From positions 1 to 37,443 of the forward strand of contig JAFXST010000077.1 in NCBI GenBank assembly GCA_017525475.1: a stretch of DNA of 37,443 bases. The letters run 5' to 3'. This stretch comes from Kiritimatiellia bacterium (GTDB lineage Bacteria; Verrucomicrobiota; Kiritimatiellia; RFP12; UBA1067). Positions 1 through 7,140 of the stretch are shown piece by piece. How positions within the stretch are numbered: the stretch's first letter is position 1; each line of letters opens with the position of its first letter. The notes under the pieces were generated by a model. That model saw nothing but the letters and a program-made list of their open reading frames with translations, made no database searches and was not told where the DNA came from. The translations under genes were made by a program, and so were the position numbers.

Positions 1-549
1 ACCGCAAAGTGGAAAGCGGCCGAAGACATCGACTACTCGCTCTACGGCACGCCGCTCGAGTCCACCACCTACAAGTTCGCCAAGTGCCTGCAGGCGCGTT
101 TCGGGACGGTGAAGGGCGTGACGGACAAGAACTACATCACCAATTCCTACCACATCCACGTGACCGAGCCCATCGACGCCTTCAAGAAGCTGGAGATCGA
201 AAGCCGCTTCCAGAAGCTCTCGCCCGGCGGCGCCATCAGCTACGTGGAAGTGCCGAACATGCAGAACAACATTCCGGCGGTGCTGGCGCTCATGCAGTTC
301 ATCTACGAGAACATCATGTACGCCGAGCTCAACACCAAGAGCGACTACTGCCAGGAATGCGGTTTCGACGGCGAGATCGAAATCGTCAAGGACGAGAGCG
401 GCAAGCTCGTGTGGCGCTGCCCCAAGGGCGGCAACACCGACGAGTCCAAGCTCAACGTGGCGCGGCGCACCTGCGGCTATATCGGCAGCCAGTTCTGGAA
501 CCAGGGCCGCACGCAGGAAATCAAAGAGCGCGTACTGCACGTTTCGTGA
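1..549 (+). CDS. nrdD: Anaerobic ribonucleoside-triphosphate reductase, C-terminal part (5' cut by window edge)
   Basis: This is the last 182 residues of the class III ribonucleotide reductase, which makes dNTPs from NTPs without oxygen using a glycyl radical. The frame is open from base 1, so the true start lies upstream. The glycyl-radical motif RRTCGYIGS is present, with the radical glycine codon at 475-477, and the ending resembles the family C-terminus. The preceding zinc site normally has four cysteines in two CxxC pairs. Here CQECG supplies two (codons 349 and 358), but the second pair reads CPKGG, with Cys at 418 and Gly (GGC) at 427-429 in place of the fourth Cys. The stop overlaps the start of nrdG (GTGA), its activase. 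The family call is secure; the effect of the missing ligand is unknown. Confidence 0.96.
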   Translation, partial: TAKWKAAEDIDYSLYGTPLESTTYKFAKCLQARFGTVKGVTDKNYITNSYHIHVTEPIDAFKKLEIESRFQKLSPGGAISYVEVPNMQNNIPAVLALMQFIYENIMYAELNTKSDYCQECGFDGEIEIVKDESGKLVWRCPKGGNTDESKLNVARRTCGYIGSQFWNQGRTQEIKERVLHVS

Positions 550-1031
550 AGTACGCCTCGATACGCACCTGCGATATCGCCAACGGAGACGGAGTGCGCG
601 TGTCGCTCTTCGTCTCCGGTTGTACACACCATTGCCCCGGCTGCTTCAACCAGGAGGCGCAGAGCTTCGATTACGGCGCGCCGTTCACGCCGGCCGTGGA
701 GGACGAAATCCTCGACGCCTGCGACAAGCCGTTCATCGCGGGGCTTACGGTATTGGGGGGCGAGCCGATGGAGCCCGTGAACCAGCGCGGGCTCTTGACG
801 CTCTTGAGGCGTTTCCGCGCGCGCTTCGGCGAAGCGAAGACGATCTGGATCTACACCGGGTGCGTGCTCGAGGATTTGCGGCGCGAGGGCAGCCGCTGGC
901 GCACCGAAGTAACCGACGAGATCCTCTCCATCATCAACGTATTGGTGGACGGGCCGTTCGTGATGGCGCTCAGGGACCCTTCGCTCAGGTTCCGCGGCTC
1001 CTCCAACCAGCGGATTCTGGAATTCAAGTGA
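546..1031 (+). CDS. nrdG: Anaerobic ribonucleotide reductase activating protein (radical SAM)
   Basis: A radical-SAM activase that makes the glycyl radical on NrdD. The 161-residue product begins VKYASIRTCDIANGDGVRVS and carries CTHHCPGC, the Cx3Cx2C motif that ligates the [4Fe-4S] cluster, followed by a GGEPM segment typical of the SAM-binding region. The length fits the small NrdG family (about 155-180 aa). I chose GTG at 546 because it overlaps the nrdD stop as GTGA and sits directly before the conserved N-terminus; the frame stays open further upstream, but that part only shadows nrdD. The 4-nt overlap suggests translational coupling, sensible for an enzyme and its activase. Its own stop overlaps the ispH start. 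Confidence 0.95.
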   Translation: MKYASIRTCDIANGDGVRVSLFVSGCTHHCPGCFNQEAQSFDYGAPFTPAVEDEILDACDKPFIAGLTVLGGEPMEPVNQRGLLTLLRRFRARFGEAKTIWIYTGCVLEDLRREGSRWRTEVTDEILSIINVLVDGPFVMALRDPSLRFRGSSNQRILEFK

Positions 1032-1804
1032 AAATCGTCAAGATAACTCCGCACGGCTTTTGCGCCGGGGTTATCGGCGCCCTGAAAACGGCGTTGAGCC
1101 TGGAAGGGCGGGTCTATTGCCTCCACGAACTCGTGCACAACGAACTGGTGGTGGCCGACCTCAAGAAGCGCGGCTTCAGGTTCGTGGAGAACGTTGACGA
1201 AGTGCCCGAGGGCGAGACGGTGCTCTTTTCGGCCCACGGGGTGGCGCCGCAAGTGCGCGAGCGCGCTTTGGCGCGCAAACTCAAGGTGGTGGACGCCACC
1301 TGCCCCTTCGTGCGCAAGGTGCACGAAGACGCGAGGCGCTATGCCCAGGCGGGCAAGTTCGTCTACGTCATCGGCAAGCCCGATCACGTGGAGGTAAAGG
1401 GGATTCTGGGCGAGATAAACAACCCCCAGTCGCCGCTCCCCAAAGCGATCGCGGTCGTTTCGCAGACCACCATGAATTCCGATCGGGTGGCCGAGATTGT
1501 GGCGGAACTCAAAAAGACGCACGAGGTGGAAACGGCCGCGCAGGTCTGCAACGCCACCAAGCTCCGCCAGGATGCGGTAAGGAATTTCGAGGGCGACGCC
1601 CTTTTGGTGCTGGGGTCGGCCAACAGTTCGAACACGCGCGAACTGGGGGAGGTGGCCAAGTGCGCCAAAGTTTTCCGGGCCGGCACCATCGAAGAGGTAA
1701 AGGCGCTCGATTTGACCGGCGTCGAAGTGTTGGGGGTGACCTCGGGCGCATCCACGCCCGAAAATTTCTACGAGGAGGCAATCAATGTTCTTGCTGATCG
1801 CTAG
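1028..1804 (+). CDS. ispH: 4-hydroxy-3-methylbut-2-enyl diphosphate reductase
   Basis: Last enzyme of the MEP isoprenoid pathway; a [4Fe-4S] protein that converts HMBPP to IPP and DMAPP. The 258-residue product contains the three cluster cysteines in their usual contexts: HGFCAGV (Cys12), DATCPFV (Cys92) and VCNATKLRQ (Cys174). It also has SAHGV, SQTT, GSANSSNT and the C-terminal SGASTPE motif. The GTG start at 1028 overlaps the nrdG stop (GTGA) and places Cys12 where the family has it. The 3' end overlaps the next gene by 20 nt. The product is slightly shorter than the E. coli enzyme (316 aa) but complete in motifs. No promoter is visible between nrdD and ispH, so they are probably co-transcribed. 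Confidence 0.96.
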   Translation: MKIVKITPHGFCAGVIGALKTALSLEGRVYCLHELVHNELVVADLKKRGFRFVENVDEVPEGETVLFSAHGVAPQVRERALARKLKVVDATCPFVRKVHEDARRYAQAGKFVYVIGKPDHVEVKGILGEINNPQSPLPKAIAVVSQTTMNSDRVAEIVAELKKTHEVETAAQVCNATKLRQDAVRNFEGDALLVLGSANSSNTRELGEVAKCAKVFRAGTIEEVKALDLTGVEVLGVTSGASTPENFYEEAINVLADR

Positions 1805-2924
1805 TTTGCTGTTTGCGGATATCCAGATCATCAACGGCGTCGCCTACGAATGCAAAGACGGCATGTGCGTGCCGGTCGAGGAGACGCAAGCCGATTTTGC
1901 GCTTGGCTACGGGCGTACGCCGCTGGATTTGTCCGGCGGCGAAGAGGAGAGCGAGGCGGTGGAGGTGCCGCGCCTCAAGATGGGTTATATGGACAAGGCC
2001 GAGTTCCTCGCGTTCCTGAACGGCGAAGAGGCCGAGGACAATCCGCTCGCAGGCCGGTCGATCTGGGTGGTGCTGGCGCTCGCGATCGTGGGCGGGCTCC
2101 TCATGAACCTTACGCCGTGCGTGCTGCCGATGATTCCCATCAACCTCATGATCATCGGCAAGTCCGCGAAGAACGGGGCGATGTACGGCCTGGGAATTAC
2201 CCTCGCCTACGGGGTTTTGGGCCTGCTCGCGGCGTTGGGCGGCGTGGCGTTCGGCGCCATCCAGTCGTCGCCGTGGTTCAATTTGGCGGTGGCGGCGGTA
2301 TTCGTGGCCTTGGCGCTCTCGATGTTCGGGGTGTTTTTCATCGATTTGTCCAAGTATCGCGTCAAGTCGTCGAGCGCGCTTATGATGGGCGTGTTGGCGG
2401 CGGTGCTCGCGGGGGCGTGCGTGGCGCCGATCTTGATTTCGGTATTGCTGCTCACGGCCGACTGGGTGGCGGGCGGCAATTATCTCGCGCTGGCGTTGCC
2501 GTTCGTGCTGGGGTTGGGGATGGCGTTGCCGTGGCCGCTGTTGGGGGCGGGCTTGCAGGTGCTGCCCAAGCCGGGAGCGTGGATGGGCAAGGTCAACAAG
2601 TGCTTTGGCGTGGCGGTGCTGGCGTTCGCGGCGTGGTACGGCTACCTGGCCTACCTCGGCTTTAGGGGCGTTGGCGACTACGAGGGCATGACGGTGGACG
2701 ATTTCGTTCTCCCCGAGGAGCGGCCGGTGCTCGTGGATTGCTGGGCCACTTGGTGCAAGAACTGCACGGCCATGGAACATACGACGCTCGCCGACCCCGA
2801 AGTGCGTCAGGCTTTGGAAGGGTATACGGTAATCCGCCTCCAAGCCGAGGATCTCGGCAAACTCAAAGCCATCCCGGGCTTCGAGGAGGTAAAGGGCCTG
2901 CCCGCCTTCGCGATTTTCGACTGA
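1785..2924 (+). CDS. DsbD/CcdA-like thiol:disulfide interchange membrane protein with short C-terminal thioredoxin domain
   Basis: Likely carries reducing power across the inner membrane to periplasmic thiols. The 379-residue protein has an N-terminal hydrophobic segment, a short periplasmic region with two Cys (ECKDGMC), and about eight membrane helices with the paired redox cysteines NLTPCVLP (Cys112) and GACVAP (Cys212). A thioredoxin-like domain follows with WCKNC (Cys324/Cys327) and the cis-proline loop GLPAF (Pro373). It lacks the large N-terminal DsbD-alpha domain. The thioredoxin part stops right after the cis-Pro strand, so the last strand and helix of the fold are missing; this may be natural or a truncation. 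ATG 1785 has a good Shine-Dalgarno (AGGAGG, 1773-1778) inside ispH. Confidence 0.87.
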   Translation: MFLLIASLLFADIQIINGVAYECKDGMCVPVEETQADFALGYGRTPLDLSGGEEESEAVEVPRLKMGYMDKAEFLAFLNGEEAEDNPLAGRSIWVVLALAIVGGLLMNLTPCVLPMIPINLMIIGKSAKNGAMYGLGITLAYGVLGLLAALGGVAFGAIQSSPWFNLAVAAVFVALALSMFGVFFIDLSKYRVKSSSALMMGVLAAVLAGACVAPILISVLLLTADWVAGGNYLALALPFVLGLGMALPWPLLGAGLQVLPKPGAWMGKVNKCFGVAVLAFAAWYGYLAYLGFRGVGDYEGMTVDDFVLPEERPVLVDCWATWCKNCTAMEHTTLADPEVRQALEGYTVIRLQAEDLGKLKAIPGFEEVKGLPAFAIFD

Positions 2925-2938
2925 TCGGGCGCGGGATC

Positions 2939-2951
2939 AAAGCGACGCTTT
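2939..2951. repeat. Short palindrome downstream of the dsbD-like gene
   Basis: AAAGCG and CGCTTT surround a single central A, with GGG (2933-2935) and CCC (2953-2955) outside. It could be part of a weak hairpin ending the upstream operon, but no run of T follows, so I do not call it a Rho-independent terminator. Confidence 0.35.
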
Positions 2952-2980
2952 ACCCGGGCGTTGCTGACAGAAAGAAAGAA

Positions 2981-3004
2981 TTTGTCAAAAACCCTATTGA
3001 CAAA
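2981..3004. promoter_or_regulatory. Perfect inverted repeat TTTGTCAA-N8-TTGACAAA, likely operator
   Basis: The left arm (2981-2988) and right arm (2997-3004) are exact reverse complements across 8 bp. The right arm contains the -35 hexamer of the fadL-like gene, so a bound protein would block RNA polymerase. A TetR-family regulator is encoded in the same operon and is the obvious candidate binder. A second inverted pair of the same hexamer lies at 3038-3062. Confidence 0.6.
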
Positions 3005-3026
3005 TGTCGACCGGGTATGATACAAT
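2997..3026 (+). promoter_or_regulatory. Sigma-70-type promoter of the fadL-tetR operon
   Basis: The -35 is TTGACA (2997-3002), a consensus match; the -10 is TACAAT (3021-3026), with an 18-bp spacer. TG at 3018-3019 gives an extended -10. The ATG at 3064 is about 37 nt below the -10. The -35 lies inside a perfect palindrome. Confidence 0.75.
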
Positions 3027-3037
3027 ATTAGGCAACT

Positions 3038-3062
3038 TTGACAAAAACAAGGATACTGTCAA
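3038..3062. promoter_or_regulatory. Second TTGACA...TGTCAA inverted pair in the fadL leader
   Basis: TTGACA at 3038-3043 and its reverse complement TGTCAA at 3057-3062 are separated by 13 bp, immediately before the ATG at 3064. It repeats the half-site of the upstream palindrome in the opposite arrangement. It could be a second regulator site or a weak leader hairpin over the ribosome binding region. Confidence 0.4.
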
Positions 3063-3063
3063 C

Positions 3064-4302
3064 ATGAAAAAGAGCTTGCTCGCAGTCGTAACGGTACTGG
3101 CCGCCACCGCAGGATTTGGCGCTGGATTCGGGCTTTACGAAGCTTCCTCGCGCGGTAACGCGATGGGCGGAGCGCTGGTGGGCAAGCCGGGCGACGCCAC
3201 CGCCAACTACTACAACCCCGCCGCTTTGACAGATATGACCAATATGTCAGTCTACGCCGGGTTTACGTATATCAATCCGTTCTGCGACTCCAAGGTGGAC
3301 CGGCAGAGCCAGCCCAAGATGAACGCCGGCTGGTTCTTTGCGCCGACTTTCTATCTCTCGGCGCCCATTACCGATGATCTTTCGGTTGGCTGGGGCAACT
3401 ATGCGGAATATGGCCTGGGCACCAAGTACAAGCGCGACTGGGCGCTTGCGTACGACACTACCGAGACGACGATCGAGCAGTATACGCTCAATCCCAATAT
3501 CGCCTACAAGCTTACCGATTGGTGGTCGATTTCGGCCGGTTTGCGCGTAAGCTACATCACCTTCGAAAACCGCGGCAGCCCGCTGGCCGGGCTCCCGATC
3601 CCCGGGACCGGTTTGCGTAGCCATCTTAAAGGCACCGACTGGGGTATGGGCTATATGCTGGGCACCAAGTTCAAAATCACCGAACGTCTGCACGCCGGCG
3701 TGGTGTACCGCTCGCGCATCGACCATACCATCAAGGGCGATTTCGACATGTACGGTACGACTATGGGCATTCCGACCGATGTGAGGGGGCCGGCTTCGGC
3801 CAAGCTGGCGCTGCCTGCCTCGGTGACCACCGGTATCAACTGGGATATTACCGACGACTGGCGCGTGGGCGCGACTATCATCTGGACGGAATGGCGTTCG
3901 ATCGACACCATCAATTTCTGCCTTCCCAGTACCTACAGCTACCCCGAGAAGCTCAAATTCGACAATGCTTTCCGTTACGGTATGGGTACCGAGTACGACT
4001 TTACCGATTGGCTGCAGGGCCGCCTCGGCTACGTTTACGACCTTGATCCCAGCCACGAGAAGCACGGCACCACCATGCTCCCCGCGGGTGACCGCCACAT
4101 TGCGGCTTCGGGCCTCGGCTTCAAGCTCTCGGACAATCTGCGCCTCGACGTGGGACTTAGCTTCATCTTCATGGAGCGTTCCTCGCGCGATATTCACGAC
4201 CGCAACGCCGCCAAGATGGGCATCGCCCGCAAGAGCAACCACTGGGAATGCCGCAACTCGTTCTCGTATCTCGTCTCGGCGGGGGTGACGTACAACTTCT
4301 GA
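3064..4302 (+). CDS. OmpP1/FadL-family outer-membrane transporter
   Basis: A predicted outer-membrane beta-barrel for uptake of hydrophobic compounds such as long-chain fatty acids or aromatics. The 412-residue precursor starts with a signal peptide (MKKSLLAVVTVLAATAGFGA). The FadL-type N-terminal plug signature follows: GFGLYEASSRGNAMGGA, then GDATANYYNPAAL. The rest alternates in the way expected of barrel strands (repeated GWG, GMGY and LRLDVGLSF-like segments) and ends with an aromatic residue, YNF, as outer-membrane proteins usually do. ATG 3064 is chosen because it begins the signal peptide; the frame is open slightly upstream but lies within the promoter. It has its own promoter with operator-like repeats and overlaps the tetR-type gene by one base. 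The substrate is not evident. Confidence 0.9.
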   Translation: MKKSLLAVVTVLAATAGFGAGFGLYEASSRGNAMGGALVGKPGDATANYYNPAALTDMTNMSVYAGFTYINPFCDSKVDRQSQPKMNAGWFFAPTFYLSAPITDDLSVGWGNYAEYGLGTKYKRDWALAYDTTETTIEQYTLNPNIAYKLTDWWSISAGLRVSYITFENRGSPLAGLPIPGTGLRSHLKGTDWGMGYMLGTKFKITERLHAGVVYRSRIDHTIKGDFDMYGTTMGIPTDVRGPASAKLALPASVTTGINWDITDDWRVGATIIWTEWRSIDTINFCLPSTYSYPEKLKFDNAFRYGMGTEYDFTDWLQGRLGYVYDLDPSHEKHGTTMLPAGDRHIAASGLGFKLSDNLRLDVGLSFIFMERSSRDIHDRNAAKMGIARKSNHWECRNSFSYLVSAGVTYNF

Positions 4303-4898
4303 TGGCGCGGAAGATCGACCATAAGACGCGCAGAAGCGAAATCGTGGCGGCGAGCATTAAATTGTTCGCCGTCCATGGTTATAGCGGGGTGAGCCTAGGG
4401 ATGATCGCCGATGCGTGCAAGATCTCGCGCCCGCTCCTCTACACCTACTTCAAGGACAAGCGCGACATCTTCAACGATGCCATCGCCGGGGTGACCCGCC
4501 GCGTGGCCGCCAAGTACCACGAGGTGATCCACACCCACCACAGCGCCGACGCCAAACTGCGGCAGATTTGCATAACCGCATTTGCCATGCTGTTCGACAA
4601 CCGCGACTTCGTGTGTGTCATCAGCGACTTCTTGGCGGAACTGCGGCGCCAGGGGAACCCCGTGCCGCAGTCGCACATCACGCGGCACACTTTCGGCTTG
4701 AGACGCATAATCCATTCGCTGATCATCGAGGCCATGGGCAACGGCGAATACCGCGCCAGCATCGACCCCGACCGCATCACCACCGTGCTTTATTCCCAGT
4801 TCGAGGCAGCGGCCCTGCGCATAGTGGTCACCGGCAACGCGGAACTGTCGGAATCCATCGATCAGCTCGATGGGATACTGTTTTCGCTCCGGGCTTGA
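4302..4898 (+). CDS. TetR/AcrR-family transcriptional regulator
   Basis: A 198-residue one-component repressor. Residues about 8-55 form the TetR DNA-binding domain: RRSEIVAASIKLFAVHGYSGVS, then MIADACKISRPLLYTYFKDKRDIF, the classic helix-turn-helix and following helix. The C-terminal ligand-binding part is divergent and gives no ligand clue. The start ATG shares its A with the stop of the fadL-like gene (TGATG), so translation is probably coupled. This placement suggests it controls its own operon, perhaps binding the TTTGTCAA/TTGACAAA palindrome at 2981-3004 and releasing it when the transported hydrophobic compound binds. The regulatory link is inference. Confidence 0.9.
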   Translation: MARKIDHKTRRSEIVAASIKLFAVHGYSGVSLGMIADACKISRPLLYTYFKDKRDIFNDAIAGVTRRVAAKYHEVIHTHHSADAKLRQICITAFAMLFDNRDFVCVISDFLAELRRQGNPVPQSHITRHTFGLRRIIHSLIIEAMGNGEYRASIDPDRITTVLYSQFEAAALRIVVTGNAELSESIDQLDGILFSLRA

Positions 4899-4931
4899 AT
4901 TTTGCGCGGTTGGGGCTTGAATTTTGCGCGG
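4891..4931. repeat. 19-bp direct repeat (two copies, 22-bp period)
   Basis: GGGCTTGAATTTTGCGCGG occurs at 4891-4909 and again at 4913-4931 with a 3-bp gap. The first copy contains the stop codon of the TetR gene (4896-4898). The second supplies the -35 hexamer TTGAAT of the next promoter, and the first copy repeats that hexamer 22 bp upstream. It may be a local duplication or two same-face protein sites. Confidence 0.85.
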
Positions 4932-4945
4932 ATTTTTGGTATAAT
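4917..4945 (+). promoter_or_regulatory. Promoter of the HTH-PtsN gene; predicts a leaderless mRNA
   Basis: The -35 is TTGAAT (4917-4922) and the -10 is TATAAT (4940-4945), with a 17-bp spacer and an extended -10 TGG at 4937-4939. Only 8 nt separate the -10 from the ATG at 4954, so transcription should begin at or within two bases of the start codon. The -10 lies inside a perfect inverted repeat GGTATA-A-TATACC (4938-4950), a possible operator. Confidence 0.75.
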
Positions 4946-4953
4946 ATACCCAA

Positions 4954-5670
4954 ATGTCTCATCAGATACTTTCCCTGGCTCAGGCGGCGGAACATGTCCA
5001 TGTTCTACCGAACGGGCTCAAGCATGCGGCGCAGCGCGGCGAAATACCCGCGGTCGAGCGCGGCGGGGATTGGTATTTCGATCACGTCGATCTCGACGAA
5101 TGGGCGCAGCGCAATCTGCTGGCGGCTGGGCACAAGGAGCAGCTCAGGCAGCTAAAGTCGATGCGGCAGAAGGAATGCCGTGAGCATCGCGGCGCCTGGC
5201 GCATGAAGCCGATGTTCAGGTTGACGGGGGTAAATCTGTCGCTCCCGGGCAAAACCAAGGCGGGGATCGTGCGCGACATGGCCGACCTCGCCAACGCCAC
5301 CGGGCTCGTGTACGACCAGGAAGGGCTCTTCCGCGAACTGATGGAGCGCGAGGAGATCGCGGCCACTGCCGTAGGCGAGGGGGCGGCGTTCCTGCACCCG
5401 CGCTACCACGACCCCTATATTTTCGCCGAATCGTTCATTGCCTACGGGCGCGCTTTGCGGCCGGTTTTCTTCGGGTCGCTGAACGGCGAGCCCACGCGGC
5501 ACTTCTTCCTCATCGCCGCCACCGACCACGAGATGCACCTGTCGATGCTGGCGCGGCTTTCGGTGATGGCCCACGCCACGGAATTCCTGCAAATCTTGGA
5601 CAACGTGATGACGGTGGACGACGCCCTGGGGGTGATCGGCGCCGCCGAGGAAGGGCTGCTCAGGCTGTGA
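4954..5670 (+). CDS. PTS EIIA (PtsN/fructose-type) domain protein with N-terminal excisionase-like HTH
   Basis: The 238-residue protein joins two parts. Residues about 1-60 (SLAQAAEHVHVLPNGLKHAAQRGEI, then YFDHVDLDEWAQRNL) look like a MerR/excisionase-type helix-turn-helix. Residues about 88-238 match EIIA-Ntr/Fru domains: LPGKTKAGIVRDMADL, an EEIAATAVGEGAAFLHPR segment in which His148 is the expected phosphorylation site, and a C-terminal VDDALGVIGAAEEG helix. It could be a phosphorylation-controlled DNA-binding regulator linking PTS state to transcription. No sugar-specific EIIB/EIIC genes are nearby. ATG 4954 sits directly below a -10, so its mRNA is probably leaderless. It overlaps the HAD gene by 4 nt. 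Confidence 0.85.
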   Translation: MSHQILSLAQAAEHVHVLPNGLKHAAQRGEIPAVERGGDWYFDHVDLDEWAQRNLLAAGHKEQLRQLKSMRQKECREHRGAWRMKPMFRLTGVNLSLPGKTKAGIVRDMADLANATGLVYDQEGLFRELMEREEIAATAVGEGAAFLHPRYHDPYIFAESFIAYGRALRPVFFGSLNGEPTRHFFLIAATDHEMHLSMLARLSVMAHATEFLQILDNVMTVDDALGVIGAAEEGLLRL

Positions 5671-6284
5671 AGAAGGCGTACTTTTTCGATCTGGACGGCA
5701 CTTTGGCCGATACCGACCGCGACATCCGCGAGGCGTGGAAGGCGGCGATGGCGGATCTAGGGTTGGAGTGCGCCGACTTCGACGAGCGGTTCGTGGCCGG
5801 CCCGCCCATCGACGTGATGCTCCAGCAGCTGTTCCCGGGCGAGTACACGCCGGAACTCGCTTCGAGGATGCGCGAGGCGTTCGGCCGCCACTACGACCAC
5901 GACGGTTTTCCCAACACGCGCGAATACCCCGGAGTCCTCGCCAAGGTGCGCGAGCTCAAGTTGCGGGGCGCGCGGGTGTTCATCGCTACCAACAAGCGCC
6001 ACGCCGGGGCCAGCATCATGGCCCGGAAGTTCGGCTGGGACGAGGTGTTCGAAAAGCTCTACACCGGCGACATGTACAGGGTCAAGAAGCCGGAGCTTTT
6101 GTCGATCATCCTCAAGGAGCAGCGGCTTGATCCCGCCGACTGCGCCATGGTGGGAGACACTGCCAACGATTTTGCCGCCGCCAAGGCTAACGGGCTCGAA
6201 GCGGTGGGCGTGACCTGGGGGTATGGCACCCCCGAGGAGCTACAAACCGCAACCCGAACCATCGAAAGGCCTGAAGAAATATGA
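5667..6284 (+). CDS. HAD-superfamily hydrolase, phosphoglycolate phosphatase-like
   Basis: A 205-residue haloacid dehalogenase-type phosphatase. Motif I is YFFDLDGTLADTD, with the nucleophile and acid Asp pair; motif II is the Thr in FIATNK; motif III is the Lys in VKKPEL; motif IV is VGDTANDFAAAKANG. A helical cap (about residues 15-80) follows motif I, the C1 cap layout of Gph/PGP phosphatases. The substrate cannot be fixed from sequence. GTG at 5667 overlaps the upstream stop as GTGA and places motif I at the N-terminus as usual. The 3' end overlaps the DUF3472 gene (ATGA). Confidence 0.9.
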   Translation: MKKAYFFDLDGTLADTDRDIREAWKAAMADLGLECADFDERFVAGPPIDVMLQQLFPGEYTPELASRMREAFGRHYDHDGFPNTREYPGVLAKVRELKLRGARVFIATNKRHAGASIMARKFGWDEVFEKLYTGDMYRVKKPELLSIILKEQRLDPADCAMVGDTANDFAAAKANGLEAVGVTWGYGTPEELQTATRTIERPEEI

Positions 6285-7114
6285 AAAAACTCATATCCGC
6301 CGTTGCCGCCGCCGTCGCCATGACGGGTTTTGCCACTGCCCAAGGCGAGCAGGCCGACCTTGCCCGGCGCCAGGCGCGCAGCGTGCACCTTTGCTATGCC
6401 ACCACCAACGATTTCACCGCTGCGCAGGCCTCGGTGACGGTTACCGAAAGCCGCAAGTATACCTATTTTTCGATTCTCGGCTGGCAGCACGGGTATTGCG
6501 GCATCCAGGATTGGGGAGACCAGCGGGTGTTCATCTTTTCGGTGTGGGATCCCACCGACCCCACCGACCATGCCGCCAGGCCCGAGGACGTGGTCGAGGA
6601 GCAGCGCGCGCGCATCCTCTATCACCACCCGCTCGTCAAGGCCTCCCGTTTCGGCGGCGAGGGCAGCGGCGCCAAGACGCTGACGGGGCTGTCGTGGAAA
6701 GAGGGTGAGGCGGTTGCGGCCAAGGTCGAAACCGCACCCGACGGCGACGACCGCATCGCCTTTACGTGCTTCGTCAAGGCGGGCGACGACGGCGATTGGA
6801 CCAAGATCGCCACCATTTCGACGATCCGCGATCCCAAAGTCAAGAATGGGCTTGGTCACATCGCCTCGTTCGTGGAGGACTTCAGGCGCGACTACCAGTC
6901 GGCCAAGGAATCGCGCAGGGCTGAGTTTAGCGATGTGCAGGTGCGGTTGCCGGACAGCGGCGAGTGGGTGAAGGTGGACAAGGCCATGTTCTCGGCCGAT
7001 TCCAACCCCGCAACCAACATCGACGCCGGGCTGGTGGCGCCGGGACGCTGGTTTTTGAAGACGGGCGGCGACACGCCCCACAATCACGAAAAGCTTTGGC
7101 ACTGGATGGGCTGA
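6281..7114 (+). CDS. Secreted DUF3472-domain protein
   Basis: A 277-residue exported protein with a signal peptide (MKKLISAVAAAVAMTGFATAQ). The mature part contains TYFSILGWQHGYCGIQDWGDQRVFIFSVWDP, cited here only as TYFSILGW...GYCGIQ...FSVWDP, which resembles the DUF3472 family found in Bacteroidota, Planctomycetota and Verrucomicrobiota, often beside glycan-degrading proteins. The C-terminal half is predicted beta-rich and has W/F-rich strands. No catalytic residues can be named, and the function is unknown. The start ATG overlaps the HAD stop (ATGA). Confidence 0.78.
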   Translation: MKKLISAVAAAVAMTGFATAQGEQADLARRQARSVHLCYATTNDFTAAQASVTVTESRKYTYFSILGWQHGYCGIQDWGDQRVFIFSVWDPTDPTDHAARPEDVVEEQRARILYHHPLVKASRFGGEGSGAKTLTGLSWKEGEAVAAKVETAPDGDDRIAFTCFVKAGDDGDWTKIATISTIRDPKVKNGLGHIASFVEDFRRDYQSAKESRRAEFSDVQVRLPDSGEWVKVDKAMFSADSNPATNIDAGLVAPGRWFLKTGGDTPHNHEKLWHWMG

Positions 7115-7140
7115 GGCGGACACAAGGACAGTTTGGCAAG

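Noticed and set aside
9-545. Upstream extension of the nrdG frame, suggesting a fused protein
   Set aside because: This part overlaps nrdD in another frame and gives Arg/His-rich nonsense; the NrdG N-terminus begins at the GTG at 546.
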